Shown here: piece after piece, positions 13,601-28,300 of the stretch | How the letters are laid out: each line of letters opens with the position of its first letter | Position numbering within the stretch: position 1 is the first letter of the stretch | Source of the DNA: Tamarix chinensis | Lineage: Eukaryota > Streptophyta > Magnoliopsida > Caryophyllales > Tamaricaceae | Direction of reading: 5' to 3' | DNA: 64,000 nucleotides | Assembly (NCBI GenBank): GCA_030549775.1 | Contig: CM060175.1 | Location: 80,508,245-80,572,244 of the forward strand | Made by a program: the position numbers and the translations under genes | Notes under the pieces: model-generated | Database searches by the model: none | The model's input: the letters and a program-made list of their open reading frames with translations, nothing else | Told to the model about the DNA's origin: nothing

Positions 13601-16600
13601 CACCTTGTACCTTCTTAGGTTACAGCTCCTTATATAAAGGATATAAATGCTTGGATACGTCTGGGAAGATTTTTGTCTCAAGAAATGTGGTATTCGATGA
13701 GTTAGTATTTTCTTTTGCCAAATAGTCTCTAGAATTTGTCAATTCTACTTCACAGTATGGTCCTGCAGTTTCTAATATGCCTATATTGAGTTATGAACAA
13801 GCCATTCAAAGCACTACACATCATGATACACTACTGGATATATCTTCCTATAGTCCTACTTCTGTTAATGACACTTCTACAAGTTCAGTGGAGCAGTCTT
13901 CTTCTTCTAAGTCATTGAGTCCAATTCCCTATGATTTACAATCTTCAAGTTCTGAAGTTGCTTCTGAAACCAGGGTGGTTAATAAGCATCCTAAGGTTAT
14001 TCGAGCTAAGATTAGTATTTATAAACCTAAAGTCTATCATACGAATCTTGATTTGCAAGAACCAGAAAGTGCAGAAGCAGCTTGGGCACATCCACAATGG
14101 AGGAAAGCAATGGAAGAAGTGTATGCAGTATTAATGAATAACAAAACTTGGACATTGGTGTCCTTGCCCATGATAGGAAGACAGTGGGCTGTAAGTGGGT
14201 GTTTGAATTAAAGAAGAACCCTGATGGTTCTATTTCTAGATATAAGGCTCGTTTAGTTGCTAAGGGATACACACAAACTTATGGGTTTGATTTCTCTGAA
14301 CTTTTAGTCCTGTTGTTAAACCAGCCTCCATAAGGGTTATTCTTACAGTAGCCTTAGCAAGAAACTAGCACATTCATCTATTAGATGTCAATAATTCTTT
14401 TCTCAATAGAGGGGTACAAGAAGAAATTTTTATGGATCAACTTTTTGGATTTAAACAAGAGGATAGCAGAGGTAATAACTCGCTGGTTTGTAAACTTCAA
14501 AAGGTGTTGCATGGTTTGAAGCAAGCTCCTAGGCTTGGTTTGATAAGTTAGACTTATCTTCAAGGTTTAGGGTTTAAGAGCTCTCGAGCAGATCAATCTT
14601 TGTTCATCAAAATCAGTAAGCAGTCTTACCATTTTCATTTTGGTATATGTAGATGACATTATTGTAACTAGCAGTGATGTTACTGAGCTTAAATCACTGA
14701 TTGGTCTTCTCAATCAGTATTTTTCTTTAAAAGATCTAGGGGGTTGCATTACTTCCTAGGCATTGAAGTTAAGAAGGTGTCTAAGGGTCTGCATTTATCT
14801 CAGAAGAAATACATTCTGGATTTATTAAAGAAAGCTAAAATGACTGATGCCAAGGCATTACCTACTCCCATGGTTAGTGGTCTGAAAATTTCAAAGGAAG
14901 AAGGTGATCCCATTGAGAAAATCTCAGATTATAGATCAGTGGTTGGAGCTCTGCAACATATTACTATCACTCAACCTGAGATTGCATTCAGTGTTAACAT
15001 GGTCTGTCAATTTATGCAGAATCCTCTTGCTCCTCATTGGAAGGCCGTCAAAAGAATTTTTCGATATTTGAAGGGGACACTTGATGATGGTCTAGTTTTA
15101 TGTATTTCATCACAGTTGTCATTAATAGGGTTTAGCGATGCTGACTGGGCTAATGATCCTAATGACAGGAGGTCTACCAGTCGCTTTTGTATCTTTTTGG
15201 GTAAAAATCTGGTAGCTTGGTGTTCCAAGAAACAGCATGTGGTGCCTCGTTGCAACACTGAAGCTAAGTTTAGGAGTTTGGCCAATGCATTTGCTGAAAT
15301 TCTCTGGCTTCAGTCTCTACTTCAAGAGCTTGGAATATACTGTCTTTCACCTCCTATCCTTTGGTGTGATAATCAAAGTATAATTGCATTATCTGCTAAT
15401 CCTATTTTACATGCTTGAACCAAACATTTAGAGCTGGATTGTATTTTGTTCGAGAGAAGATTGCAGTTAAGAAGCTGGTTGTTAATCATGTTCCAGTCAT
15501 TGATCAAGTGGCTGATATCTAAAAAAAACCCTTATCTCCTCGGTTTTTTGACAAGCTGAAAAGAAGGTTGGCAGCAGAAATTTGAATATGTAGAGAGTTG
15601 GAATTACGTGGCAACATTATCTTTTTATATCTTATTCTTTTCTGATATATATATATCTGCAGATGTGTGAAGAGAAGATACACAGATTTTCTTTTCTATA
15701 ATCTGCGATCAATACAAGTCAATTAAGGATGGGCATGTTCAATTCTTCTTGCTCACATTAATTCCCTTTGTTTCTGAAATTAGTTTACAACATTCTCAGT
15801 GTAAACTTAACTAGGACTAACAATGCCGCTAACCATTGGTCTATCAGCTACTTAGGGTTGCTCCAAAAGGTTGCTATCATTATGTTGCAAAAGTGACATT
15901 GAGTCTACGGGGAGAAAACATGCTAAAATATACATCCCTTCACAATAATAATTTCAAGATTTTTTTACCCTCCTGTTACCAATACAATTTCAGGGCCCAA
16001 AATGTCAATTCAAAAAATAAAATTGAAAGTGCCAGTGCATATTACAATTATTGCTTGCTGACAAATTGAGAAGTGAAGGCTTAAACTGTCAAAAAGCATA
16101 TATTTCGCACACAATTTATTTACTGCTTAGTTTCCAGGAGATGAACCCAGAAAAGCCTTAAATTATGTCACCCACCCATTGTATTAAGATATTCAAACAA
16201 CAAAACATTTTCATGTTTATGTCATGTCAATAGAAAACCAAAAATCCAATCAAGCTCGCATTCTTCTGGATAGCAGCAATCAGATTCCACGATCAAAAGT
16301 ACAAATGGAGAGTAAGAAAGACTTTGTAAATCACTCAACATAACAGTTCAGCAGCTTCATCTTTCCACTCCTGATAGAAAATATAAAGCAATATGAAACG
16401 CTAGGGAGTAACCAAAAGAGTAAGGGCTTGCCTGACTGAAATACCAAAAGCTTCCCTCCACTTCTCTTCATTGCCAAAAACGCAGCCTGAAAAAAAAATG
16501 ATAGAGCATCTAAACAACCCAACTTAACATGAAATACATTGCCTCTAGTCTCTAGATTAAAAAAAAAATGCTATATATGTGCACATTTAAGATTCAAAAC

Positions 16601-19276
16601 ATATTATATACAGGGAGAGGCATTAGGTAATAGATCTAGTGATAGCCAGAAATTTATGAAAATAAACCTAATGTGCATCTCATGATAGTGTATCTAAGAT
16701 CTAGAAGGTGAACAGCCAAACAGATATAATAGAATTATAATCAAATATCAAGTCATCAAGGAACCAGCGTCATCACAAGAACTAGGCTGTCACCTTTGAT
16801 TTAAGTTTCAAGCAAGCCACCACAGAAGCTTGGTCCAAGACTCCAGGCTGACCTCACCACACTCAGCACAGTCATCAGGTCATCAAAAGTCTGTCTTATT
16901 CTATATTCTGTTAGAAACTACTCTATTGTCAAAAGGTCATCCATCCCAGTCAGTGAGTAAAACCTTCAATCTTGGCACACACAATTGAAACATGCATATC
17001 CTTATCTTCCCAATACCCCATGATATAGCACAATAGCAGCCATTAAGATATGGAATCTAACTATGCTGGAGTTCTGCCTACAGGAAGAGTCTGAATGGAT
17101 AAAGGGCCAGGATCAACTGGTCAGAAGATAGAATCCTCTACCAAAAACGATGGAAAGAATAAACAATAAGCTAATATGGGGGGGGGGAGATGAGAAGTAT
17201 CATTATACCTTGCTTGCTGCACCAAACACTGAGTCAGCAGTCTTGTTACTCTGAAACATGGTTGGGATGCTATCCAGCAATAAACCCAAATGTTGGCGGC
17301 ACTGAAACAGCAAAAGAACCAACCAGATTGATGAATATAAAAAATAACCCGTATGCCCTCCTTTTCCTGATGAAAAAGCATAACCAAAATGCCAAAATAG
17401 ACACTTCATGGCACCAAGGCATATCTCTGGACCAAACCTCTGAAAGTTGGACAATGACATCGGTCTCCAGAGGAGTATAAACATCTTGTACATCAGGAAC
17501 TATGAGCATCAAGGGCTGCAAAATCAGTAAAACAATTGAAGCAGGCTGAAAATTATGGGTAAAGATATAACAGTTCAATAACATGGACACTAGCCGCTCA
17601 GTACAACAAGTATCCAGTTTCTCAGTACAAATAGCAACAACAAATGAGCAGATATGAAGAGGCAGAAGAATAGCTTACAGAAACCTTTTAGACGAGGACA
17701 ATAGATCTCCATGTCATGACACAAATAGGCAAAACATAAGGGGAAAAAAAAAGTGAGACAGCATAAGAGAGAAGTACTATAATGTCCAATGCATCTCTTA
17801 TGGATCCATACAATTAGTTTAGTCGAAATCCCAATGCCTAGGCGGGGCTGAGCCTTTGTGTGCAGCCCTCTACTGACCTAAATGCACATGCACTATGAAG
17901 CAAACAGACCCCATTATACCACTTTCCATTTTCACTCCAACATTCCAGCAAGATGTTCACGCAAGCCTTAACCAATAGCCCAAGTGCATCTTAGATATAA
18001 AATAAATAAGAAATGAAAAAAAAAGGAAAAGGAAAAAGGAAACAACACTAGAATTAATTTAAATGGCCAGAAAAAATCTGTCATCACCATGGGCTCTCTC
18101 AGCAATGCAATTCAAAATTTCAAAGGAGAACAAGAAGAGAAAGTTATATCTCAAAATTGAGTCAAACTAAATTTTAACATGAGTGACAAATCCTCAAATG
18201 CATATAAACACAGCTAAATTTTCAAAATTCCAATGAATTATTTAGCTTTAAATGGACAAACAAAATGAGGAAATGATTTGAGCGTCTGACTAAGAACCTG
18301 CTGCAGTGCACGTTTAAGATTGTAGAAGTGTATTGTTGCATCGAATGTTGCAATTCCCACAAAAGTTCTGGGACCTTCCTGCAACATGAGATCAACGAAA
18401 GAAATATCAATTTAAACAGTGTCCAAGGCAATTGACAATGTGCTGACCCCAGCCAAACACCCTGCAACAAGTCCATTTTGATCACTAAAGCCTAACCGGC
18501 CCATCAAAGGAGATCTTAAGCTGTCTAACAGTTGAGACCTAAATCCTTATAAGATGGTAATTTTCTTCATCATCAACTGATGTGGAATGAAAAGGGAAAA
18601 AGCTTTATGAAGGAAAAATGTCACAAGAATACATACTGCATGGCAATTATAAGTATCACGTATGGTCTAACAAAAACAGGCATGCCTCACATCAAAAAAT
18701 CCTATTTTGTTAAGACTGTTAACAAATCCGATTATTTAATCGCCACATGCAATTTTTTTTATAACTCAGAAATAGTCTGCTTACATTATCAAATAATCTA
18801 ACATGATATTAGTTGCCTCTTCAACAATTTAATTTCTTTCATTATTAAATGATCAAATGGTACCTGTCTTCATTTAAATGAAAATCCTAAACTACCTTTT
18901 TTCTACCTATGTTTGATTATTAATCCAAAAAGTTAAACTTTGTGTTACTTAATTGACTATTAGTCTAATATATGTGTAGGTTACATGCTTCGTCCATTTT
19001 ACAAACAGTCTTGAATATTTTTTTACCGCACATTTAATAAATAACAGTTAACGTAGCTGGAAAATGAAATTTTAGACTTAGTTTAACTATTATACCCTTC
19101 TTAAATGATAATGTAACTAGGACAATTGAATGGTGGCAATTTAAAGTTTAAATTCATTTGTACAAATTCACTGATGCCATATTAGGAAAGTAACTAATTG
19201 ACTTTATTATGAACAAGACTATTGAACTATCATTTGGGACATATGAAATGGAAAACAAGACTATCTTTGCTAGACA

Positions 19277-19308
<32 letters not shown>

Positions 19309-22300
19309 TTTACTTAGGTTGCAGTTAGACAATAAATAAACATATGCACGGCTCATAAAGCAAAAAATATATATAGATGAAGTAAAGACAATAAAATACT
19401 CTTAATATTATCCACTTCAAAACGTATCACTTTGATTCGGTAAACTGCCATGTTCAACTAGTTCAGAATTATTAAATAAATATATTAGTTTATAAATATT
19501 AATGAATTTTATAAGAAAATATATCACAAAATAACAAAGAAATGAAATAGCAAAAGGCTATAAGTGCACGTTCAAAATGATCATCATTTCATTTCAAATA
19601 TCAAACTTTAGCAACATTTAGGTAGCATAAATCTATTTTTAACAAACATTTATTAGACAATTTTCATTTCAGTTCGCTAAATTAACATGACAACTAAAAC
19701 CTAGTGGTAAAGAATTGCTTGAGGGGGGCTATCTCCTTTCATGTCATAAAATAGAAAATAAAAATGATATATTTTGAAAGACACTAATACATCAACCTAT
19801 TTTGACCCATGTTCCTGAGAACTATAGCCAAAAGTCAACTAAGCTGCTAGGAAGGGGGGGAATAGAGCTCTATTGCTAAAATTAGGAAGATCAGTGGGGG
19901 TGGGGGTTATTGTTATTGATGTCTTCAACAGAAAATAGGACAGAGATTGGTAGGACTTTGACAAAACAGGCTTGGTGAACCAATTATTTTTTTAGTTCAA
20001 CTGTTGCTCACTCATGGACCCATGTCCAAGCAATAGCTTCCTCATAAGGAGAAATGTGCTCGTCTAGTAAGCAAATGTGAACAAATGTGAAACTACCTGA
20101 GAACATTTCTATGGGAAGCCTACAATTTTGATTTGGCAGGTCATCCCTTCACTAATGAGAAGGAACTAAGGGCCTGTTCTATTCTGCTTATTTTAAGGAT
20201 TAGATCTGCAAATTTTTTATAATAAAATATATATATATATGCAGAACTAATTATATATTTATCATAATAATGATAGTAATGATAACAATAGTAATTATAA
20301 TTAGAAGGAGAATATTGTGATTGGAAAAAAGTGACTCTGTAGTATACTCTCGGCTCTCTTCCACGACGAAGCGAAAGTACTGTAGCGCGGTAACTAACTA
20401 GTTCGTAGCAGAGTTTCGTCGCCGCCGGTCCGGCCACTTCCGGCCTCTTCCGGCGCGGCCTGTCTCCTCTCGCCTTCTCTCCTAGGGTTTTCGAGTGAGG
20501 CACGCCATGGTCAGGAAGAAGAAGTCGCCATCTTCCATGTCGGGTAAGTCGGGTAAGAAGGTAGCAAAGACTCGGACGGCTGCGACTCAGACGATGACCC
20601 ATCAGCAGGCTTCGCAGGGCTCGAAGTCCCCAATTCTCCCTACTCCTCACGCAGATTTGTTGTCAAAGAACTTGGAGAATGATCTGTTTGACGTAAGCAT
20701 TGCTTCTGCTGGAATGGAGGACCCTCTGCCGAGAAATCCTATCCCAAACTCTGCCTCCCATGGCCATGAACAAGTGGCGACCCCTTCTGCAGGGCATAAG
20801 GGGTGTTTGTCCCAAGAAATTCTGAGCAGAGAAGGGGGTGTGCAGCCTGAAAACTCTAAATTCCTGCCTGCTGCCATGAATGACAGGATTTCGGTTTGGG
20901 ATCGGTTGGAAGAGATTTCCCTTTCCCCTACTCCCTCCTGAGGGATATTTTGGCAGGGAATCGTAACCCTAGCCAGGGAGAAAAGCTCTCCTATGTTCCA
21001 CCTGCCATGGAAAATGACTCGCTGAGGGTCAAGCTAGACAAGAAGGAGGTGGAATCCGAAGCTGAATTATGGGCAAACACCCTGGTTGGTTATGTCTTTG
21101 GTGATGCTCCATCTTATAGCCAGATTTGTGGGTATGTTCAAGCACATTGGAAAGAGGTTCCGTTGCCGCAGATTATCCTCCATGCTTCGGGATTCTTTTT
21201 ATTCAAATTCAAATCTATGGAAGATGCAAATTTCATCCTTGGGCAGCATTGGACATTCTTCAACAAACCCCTTGTCTTGAAGCTTTGGCATAGGAGGATG
21301 AAGATTGATAAGAATGAGATGCAGGTTGTCCCTCTTTGGATTAAATTTCCCAACCTGCCTCTAGAGTATTGGGGCAAATCTTCTTTGAGTCGTATAGCCA
21401 GTGCAGTAGGGAAGCCTCTCTGCACGGATGTTATCACCGTCTCCAAGGAACGTGTGTCATTCCCAAGGGTTCTTGTGGAGATTGATATAAAAAAACCACT
21501 CTTGGACTCGATGGTGATTGTTGATCCTGAGGGAGGGGAACTAGTTCAGGAAATTGATTATGACTGGAAGCCCATCTATTGCCATTTTTGTGACAGGTTC
21601 GGTCATGGTGCTTCCAATTGTAAGTATCACAGGGCTTCCAACAAGACCCCCAAGACTTTGGCGAGGAATGGGTGATTGTTAGAGACCATAGGAAACGTAA
21701 AGAGAGTGAGCCGGTGAATGATGATGGTAGGGCAAGCGGCGGCGATGATGTGGTTAGTGGGCATCCCTCATATCCTTCTGCCCCTGCAGCCAGGGCTACC
21801 CCGCGAGATCCAGGCACTCAGAATGGTTCAGGGTCCGGTTCACAGGAACCTGTCCCCCCTGGGGTCCCTTTGGACCATCTTCCCCCCATGAGCTGAGAGT
21901 CATCTCAAGGAACAGACCTGAATCGGAAGATCCAAGTTGCCCAGCTGGCGTTTCGGGATCCGTGCAGAAACAGTATGCTAGGAGAGGAGCCCTGCAATCC
22001 GATTCGGGTGGACATGATTAGCTCTTGGAATGTCCGTGGGTTGAATAAGACTTCCAAGCACAAGGAAGTCAGCCTCTTTTGCAGAAGTAATTCGTTATCT
22101 TTAGTTAGCTTCCTCGAGACTAGAGTAAAAGAAAATAAATGTAGTAGGGTATTTAATAAAGTAAGGAGTGGTTGGAATCTTATCCATAATTATTCCCGGC
22201 ACCAAAATGGGAGGATTTGGGTCACCTGGGACCCATGTGTGTGGAAGGTCATAGCCATTAGCATATGTGATCAAGCCATACTTTGTGAAGTCAATCACTT

Positions 22301-25300
22301 GATGGGGAATTATTCCTTCCATGTGGGTTTCATTTATGCTTTGAATAGTGGTACTGAAAGGAGAAGGCTATGGAATTGGTTAAAACAGCACAGAGTTCTT
22401 GGCTCCCTTTGGATTCTTATGGGGGACTTCAATGTGGTCCTTTCTTACAGTGAGAAGTTCCAAGGCGACCTGCCGAATTCCACCGATATGAAAGATTTCC
22501 AGGAATGTTGTTTAGAGTTGGGTTTATCTGACTTGCAAGGCCAAGGAACGTTCTACACTTGGTCTAGCAAACGAGGGGGCACGGAGGAAGTCATGTGCAA
22601 ATTGGACAGGGCCCTGGTTAACATGGAATGGCTGACATCTTTCCCCTCTTCTGTGGCGGAGTTCCTCAGTCCCCTGGTATCTGATCATAGCCCAGTAGTG
22701 GTTAATCTTCGGGTCTCTCCGTTCCAAGGTAAGAAGCCGTTTCGTTTCTTCCAATTCTGGACTGAAGATGAGGCTTTTTTACCCCTAGTGCGTTCGGTTT
22801 GGCATCAACCTTTGCAAGGGAACCCCCTGCTCAGAGTGTGCTCGAGACTCCAGATGCTCAAGATGGACCTCAAACAGCTGAATAAGGTAAAATATGGTGG
22901 TATCTCCCAGAAGGTTGCTGCGGTGCGTGAGGAGGTGTCTATTCTCCAGAAGAAACTTCTCTGTCACCCTCCCATTCCCCATCTCAGAGACCAGTTGAAT
23001 AGTCTTGAGAGTAGGTATGCTCATCTGCTTCACTGTGAGGAGATGTTCCTCAGGCAAAAAGCATGTATTCAATGGCTCCACTGTGGGGATTCAAATCACA
23101 AATTCTTCTATGCTAGAGTGAAGGAGAGACAAACGCGGAAAACTATTGCTTTTCTTAGAGGAGAGAATGGCAGGGAGATAAGGGGCACTCAGGAGATTCA
23201 AAAGGCTTTCAGTGACTATTAGAAGTAGCTTTTAGGCACAGTCTCTCTCCCTTTCGGAGCTCTGGACCCATCCGTTGTGGATAGCACTTTATCTTATGAG
23301 CAACAGTTGGCTCTAAATGCTCCTGTTTCCAAAGAGGAGGTCCGAGCAGCTGTCTTCTCTGTTGGTGACACTAAGGCTCCAGGTGTAGATGGTTACTCAG
23401 TGGGTTTCTTCAAAAAGAGTTGGGATATTATTGGAGAGGAGTTATTCATGGCTATTAGAGATTTCTTCACTACCGGCTTCCTTCCTAGGAAAGTAAATAT
23501 TACATCTCTTACCCTGGTCCCAAAAAAGCCTAACCCGCAACAGGTCACTGATTTTAGACCTATTGCTTGTTGCACTATGCTTTATAAGATCGTATCGAAG
23601 ATCCTTACACAGAGACTCCAAGGTATCTTGCCCTCAATCATCGATCATGCTCAATCTGCTTTCTTGAAGGGCCGAAGTATCGGTGAAAATGTGTTACTGG
23701 CTCATGAGTTGGTCAGGAAATATGCTCGAAGAGGAGTCTCCCCTAGATGCATGTTAAAGTTAGACCTCCAAAAAGCTTTTGACATGGTCAATTGGAGCTT
23801 TGTGAGGAACCTCCTGCTTCTATATGGCTTTCCTTATCAGTTTGTAAAGCTGGTTACCGCTTGCTTGGAAACTGTGGCCTTCTCCCTATCCTTTAATGGC
23901 ATGCTATCTCCACCTTTTCGGGCGAAAAGAGGTTTGAGGCAGGGAGATCCCCTCTCCCCCTACTTATTTGTCCTTGTCATGGATTACCTGTCCAGATGCC
24001 TTAAACAGTTATGGACAAATAATTCTTTCAAAGGCCATCCCAGATGTAGAGCTTTGAAGATAACCAACCTCAGCTTCGCAAATGATATCCTTTTATTCTG
24101 CCATGGTGATTTACTTAGTGTTAAGTGTCTTAAGGATGTCCTTAATCATTTCTCTGGGATCTCGGGGTTGATTCTAAACCCTCAGAAATGTACTGTCTAT
24201 TTTGGTGGCGTGTCATCTAATGTTAAAGGAGCAATTATCGATCTTCTGGGGTTCCAGGAAGGTTCTCTTCCGATTACCTATCTTGGCCTTCCTCTAACCT
24301 TTTCGAGAATCTCAGCTAGCCTTCTCCAACCCATGTTGGAAAAGGCTACAGCCCGGCTTAGACACTAGAGTGCTATCTTTCTATCTTATGCAGGGAGACT
24401 TCAGCTTCTCAAGTCTGTTTTATTTAGTATACAGCTTTATTTCAGCCAAGTGATCCTCCTTCCAAGAAAGATCCTCCATCAGTTCGTGAGTCTCTGTCGA
24501 AACTTCCTTTGGTCAGGAAAGATACATGTCAGAAGACGAGCCCTGGTTTCATGGGAACAAATTTGTTCTCCCAAGGCCGAGGGTGGGCTTGGTTTCCTCA
24601 ACCTGGAAATTTGGAATCAGTGTGCTTTGGGTAAGCTCCTTTGGAATATCGCTACTAAGAAGGATTCGCTGTGGGTGAAGTGGATTCATGCTGTGTACCT
24701 TAAGAATATAAATGTGTGGGAGTATAATCCCACTACTTATACTTCCTGGCTGTTTCAGAGAATCTTGTTTGTGCGCCCTCAGCTACAAAGTTTTCTCCAG
24801 TCGCGGTGCTCAAATGGTTTTACTGATTATAGCATCAAAGCTGCTTATGAAGCTGTGCGCCCCAAACATGAAAACCAAAAGTGGACCCAGCTGGTGTGGA
24901 ACTCCCTTAACTTGCCAAGACACAGTTTCCTTATTTGGCTGGCGTTCAGGGATAGATTGATGACTAAAGCAAAACTTCGGGAGATTGGTATGGATGTATC
25001 GGAGCAGTGTGTGTTCTGCCAACAGGATCTAGAAACCCGGGACCATTTGTTTATCCACTGCCCTATTACAACGGCTATATGGAGGAAAATTCGAAGATGT
25101 GCTGACAGAAGAGACCCTATTCAGGGATGGCAACAGGAGGTGCAATCATTGTTGAAAAGATCTAGACAAAATAGACAGAAAAAGCAGATCCTAGGAGCTC
25201 TTTTTTCATCTTATATTGCAAATGTATGTTATGAGAGGAACTTGAGGATCTTTGAAAACCGTAGTAGAGCTGTTGATAGTATTAGTCAAGCTATTGTCTT

Positions 25301-28300
25301 AACTGTAGCTAGACGTTTAATGCACCCACACCATAAGGCTAAATTCCAAAAGTGGGCTGGTCTTGTTGACTGTATGGTAGGTTGATATCTGGTTTGTAAT
25401 ATTTCTCCTTTTCACAAGCAATAAAATTTCTTACTTATCGAAAAAAAAAATAAGGAGAATATTAATTATGGCTCTAAAAATAGTAAAAGAGTAATAATAA
25501 CTCACCGAAAATTTTAATTCGGAAAAATGAAGAGAATACACCCAAATTATAGACTTCTTAAGGATGAAACTCCTCGCCAAGCATTAAAGAGAAGTTCGAA
25601 GAAATTCTTCAGCAGTATAACAATAAAAAAAAGCCGACAGCAGCAATCTGTTCATAAGAGGCAATCACAATTCTTGGTTTTCATAATACAACCCTGTTTG
25701 GGCTAAAATTATCGGGCTAAATTATCAATGGACTCCGTCTTACTGTAAAGGTGGCCCTCCATTCAGGTGACTACCTCCTTATAATGTTATTTGCAGCAAG
25801 AAGAAAGCACCATCATAAGTGGAACACAAAACATAATATGCACCATCTAGTAAAGGTCACTTGTTCTTGAAAATTGTATTGAATCAAATTCTATACCAAC
25901 ATCATTGATGCAAATATGTTGAGATGGGAAACAGAAACAGCATCAGCAGGGTAAGAGAACTTACAGGGAGATCAGCAACAGCTTGACTAATGGCACTGCA
26001 AGCAGCTGCAGTTGCACCAGTTTGAACAGCATTCATTGATACATCAATGAGAAAGAAAAACACAGCAGGCATGGGGTCACGGACCTTCAATAATAGAAAG
26101 CAACAAAATTACATAATAAGAAAAAAGGAAAATTTAAAGAGTAAACAACCTAGGTCTGGTGAAATCTAGGGTAACAGAGATAGGTATAACTATTATGGTA
26201 CACAACTGTAGCCATCAATATAAATTATCTGCATTAACAAGAATGAAACTGAATTATGACAGTAGAGAACCAATATGTTTGCACAAACAGGTAGCTTACA
26301 TGCAGGTTGCAGATGGGATTTGAGGAGAAAAACTGCCCCATCGGACATGGTAATCGATTTGTACATATAATTGGCACAAATTAATTGTATAAAATGCTTA
26401 AATGCAAGCAATCTATGTAATAAGAGGTCAAAAACTTCTGGGTACTGTGAATTTGGATTGCAAAAATATTAATGGGGATGACAAATACCAAAACCATATT
26501 GCATTTAAAATGCTTCAACATGTTACAACTATTGGAGCCCTACCTAAAAAGGAAAAAGCACTAATAACAAAAAATTGGGAAAGAATCTAGGACAATTCTA
26601 ATTTAAAATTAAGTTGTCCCCTTTTGAGATGCAATTTCAATGATAAGTAATGCGAATCAAATTTTGACGTCAAATCTTTTTCAATTGATATATGGCTAGC
26701 AAATTCCCATTTAAAGTTCCACACTAAATTCTCAAGTTTTGACAGAAAATATAATGTGAATGTGAGATCAAATAAATAAAATGAAATGGGGAACTTTCTT
26801 ATAGTTCTTTAATCGGAATCCCTTGTTTGGATAACTAGGGGGTTTACAAAATTCTGAGGGAGTTTAAGAAGGAATTCGTCTCAACCCTAAATTCCCTTAA
26901 TAAGCTATTTGCAAATTCCATCTAATAGGTGGAAATTTGAAAATTCTTCCAAGGAGGAATTATATATTATTACAAATAACAGGTAAATTTTTGGATTTTA
27001 GACTACCAGTAACCACCACAACACCCTTACAACCACCACTCACACCACTCATCCACAACTATCCTAGTCACCACCAGCACTCCACAGCCCACCAGTCCGC
27101 TACTACCACGCCACGTCACGCCACGTCACGCCACACCACCACCACCACCATCACCCCACCCCAAAAATCATCTACTACCAACCCACAACATCACCACCAG
27201 ACTGCCACCACCTCCCACCACTATCACATCTCACAACTACGACCACTCACTACCACAACCATCACCCCTCTCAACAACCGCCACTCTCTTCACCAACAAC
27301 CACCCACAACCATTCCACTCACCATCTCTAGTCTACTACCCTACATTATCAACGCCCCTTACACCACTCCCACCACATCACCATTCCCCACCCACCACCA
27401 CAATCACCACTATAAGGGCCCAAAGTTAATGGCATGAGTTTCATCTCAAATTTGATTTTTCAACAAGTTGGGATAATTGTCAATTAGGGAATAAACATTT
27501 TTGAGTTTTCAATAAATTCAAACGTCCGTCATATGTTCAAAATAAATAAATGTGTTATTACAATAATATTATATTGCAAGGACATCATATTTAATATATT
27601 ACGCATGTTAATATACAATCATACAAATTAGCATTTACCTTATACACTAATTAATTATAAATTGTTGTAATACACTAGAATTTATATTTTAAATTTTGAT
27701 AATTAATTTCATTATTTATTATTTAATTTTGTTTAATAAATTTTAAAATTCATATTTAAACTTAACTTCATTTATTTAGCAACTAGTGATTATTAAATTT
27801 TACACGTACTAATATTTCTTAACTCTTTTATTTTTTATTACAATTTTAATTTTTATGTTTTGATTCATCTATTTAATTTAAGTTACCTATTTTATTTTAA
27901 TAAAAAGAACATTTAAATGATAAATACATATAACAAAAAACAATCAAAGTAATAATTAATATAAAAATAAATAAATAAATAACAGACAACAAATTATAAA
28001 ATTATAAATTATAATTAAATTAAATAATTTACATATTTAAAGTAAGTCGTATAGATAATAAAACTAGGATGTAAGAGAACCATAATCAAAATATAAGTGA
28101 AAAAAAAGATCAAATAAAATAAATGAATTTATTATTAATTTTTCTTCAAGTTTAAGGTAGTAGTTTATATATATAATATTTTTATTCTTATTAATTATAT
28201 CTATTTTTTATTAGTTCACAATTTTTAATGCTATATTTAGTATTTAATTCCAAATTAATAAGATATGTAAAATAAAAATATGAGTAAAAATTATAAAATA

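Larger units (their letters stand above)
10771..15812 (+). mobile_element. Decayed Ty1/copia retrotransposon, with an extra upstream pol-LTR remnant
   Basis: Lies within the 5,769-bp SEC24 intron 10663-16431, antisense to the gene. Order on the plus strand: end of an RNase H frame (10771-10980), polypurine tract (11003-11019), LTR (11020-11300), primer binding site TGGTATCAGAGC matching initiator Met tRNA (11301-11312), gag, protease, integrase, reverse transcriptase and RNase H (about 11365-15590), then a second, shorter LTR (15608-15812). The integrase-before-RT order defines copia. The coding region has frameshifts, stops and altered catalytic residues, so it is dead. The LTRs differ by indels, including loss of the polypurine tract and first LTR bases at the right copy. 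No clear target duplication was found. Confidence 0.88.
20317..25451 (+). mobile_element. L1-type LINE retrotransposon, nearly full length, in SEC24 intron
   Basis: A 5,135-bp element with a perfect 12-bp target duplication AAGGAGAATATT at 20305-20316 and 25452-25463. It has a GC-richer 5' UTR, two open reading frame remnants (ORF1 with a CCHC knuckle, ORF2 with endonuclease, RT and a C-terminal zinc-binding block), an AATAAA at 25420-25425 and a terminal poly(A) at 25441-25450. Plant L1 family. Inserted antisense to SEC24 in the 7.6-kb intron. Few disablements and an intact duplication suggest a fairly recent insertion. Confidence 0.95.

Noticed and set aside
10768..15820. GACTAA at both copia borders as a target duplication
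   Set aside because: The left copy overlaps the pol-homologous sequence and the right copy lies two bases beyond the LTR end, so it is probably coincidence.
20141..20650. 169-codon minus-strand frame
   Set aside because: Antisense shadow of the LINE 5' UTR and ORF1 start; spans the LINE insertion border.
26937..27437. 166-codon Thr/His/Pro frame
   Set aside because: Product of a CCACCA-rich low-complexity block in an intron.
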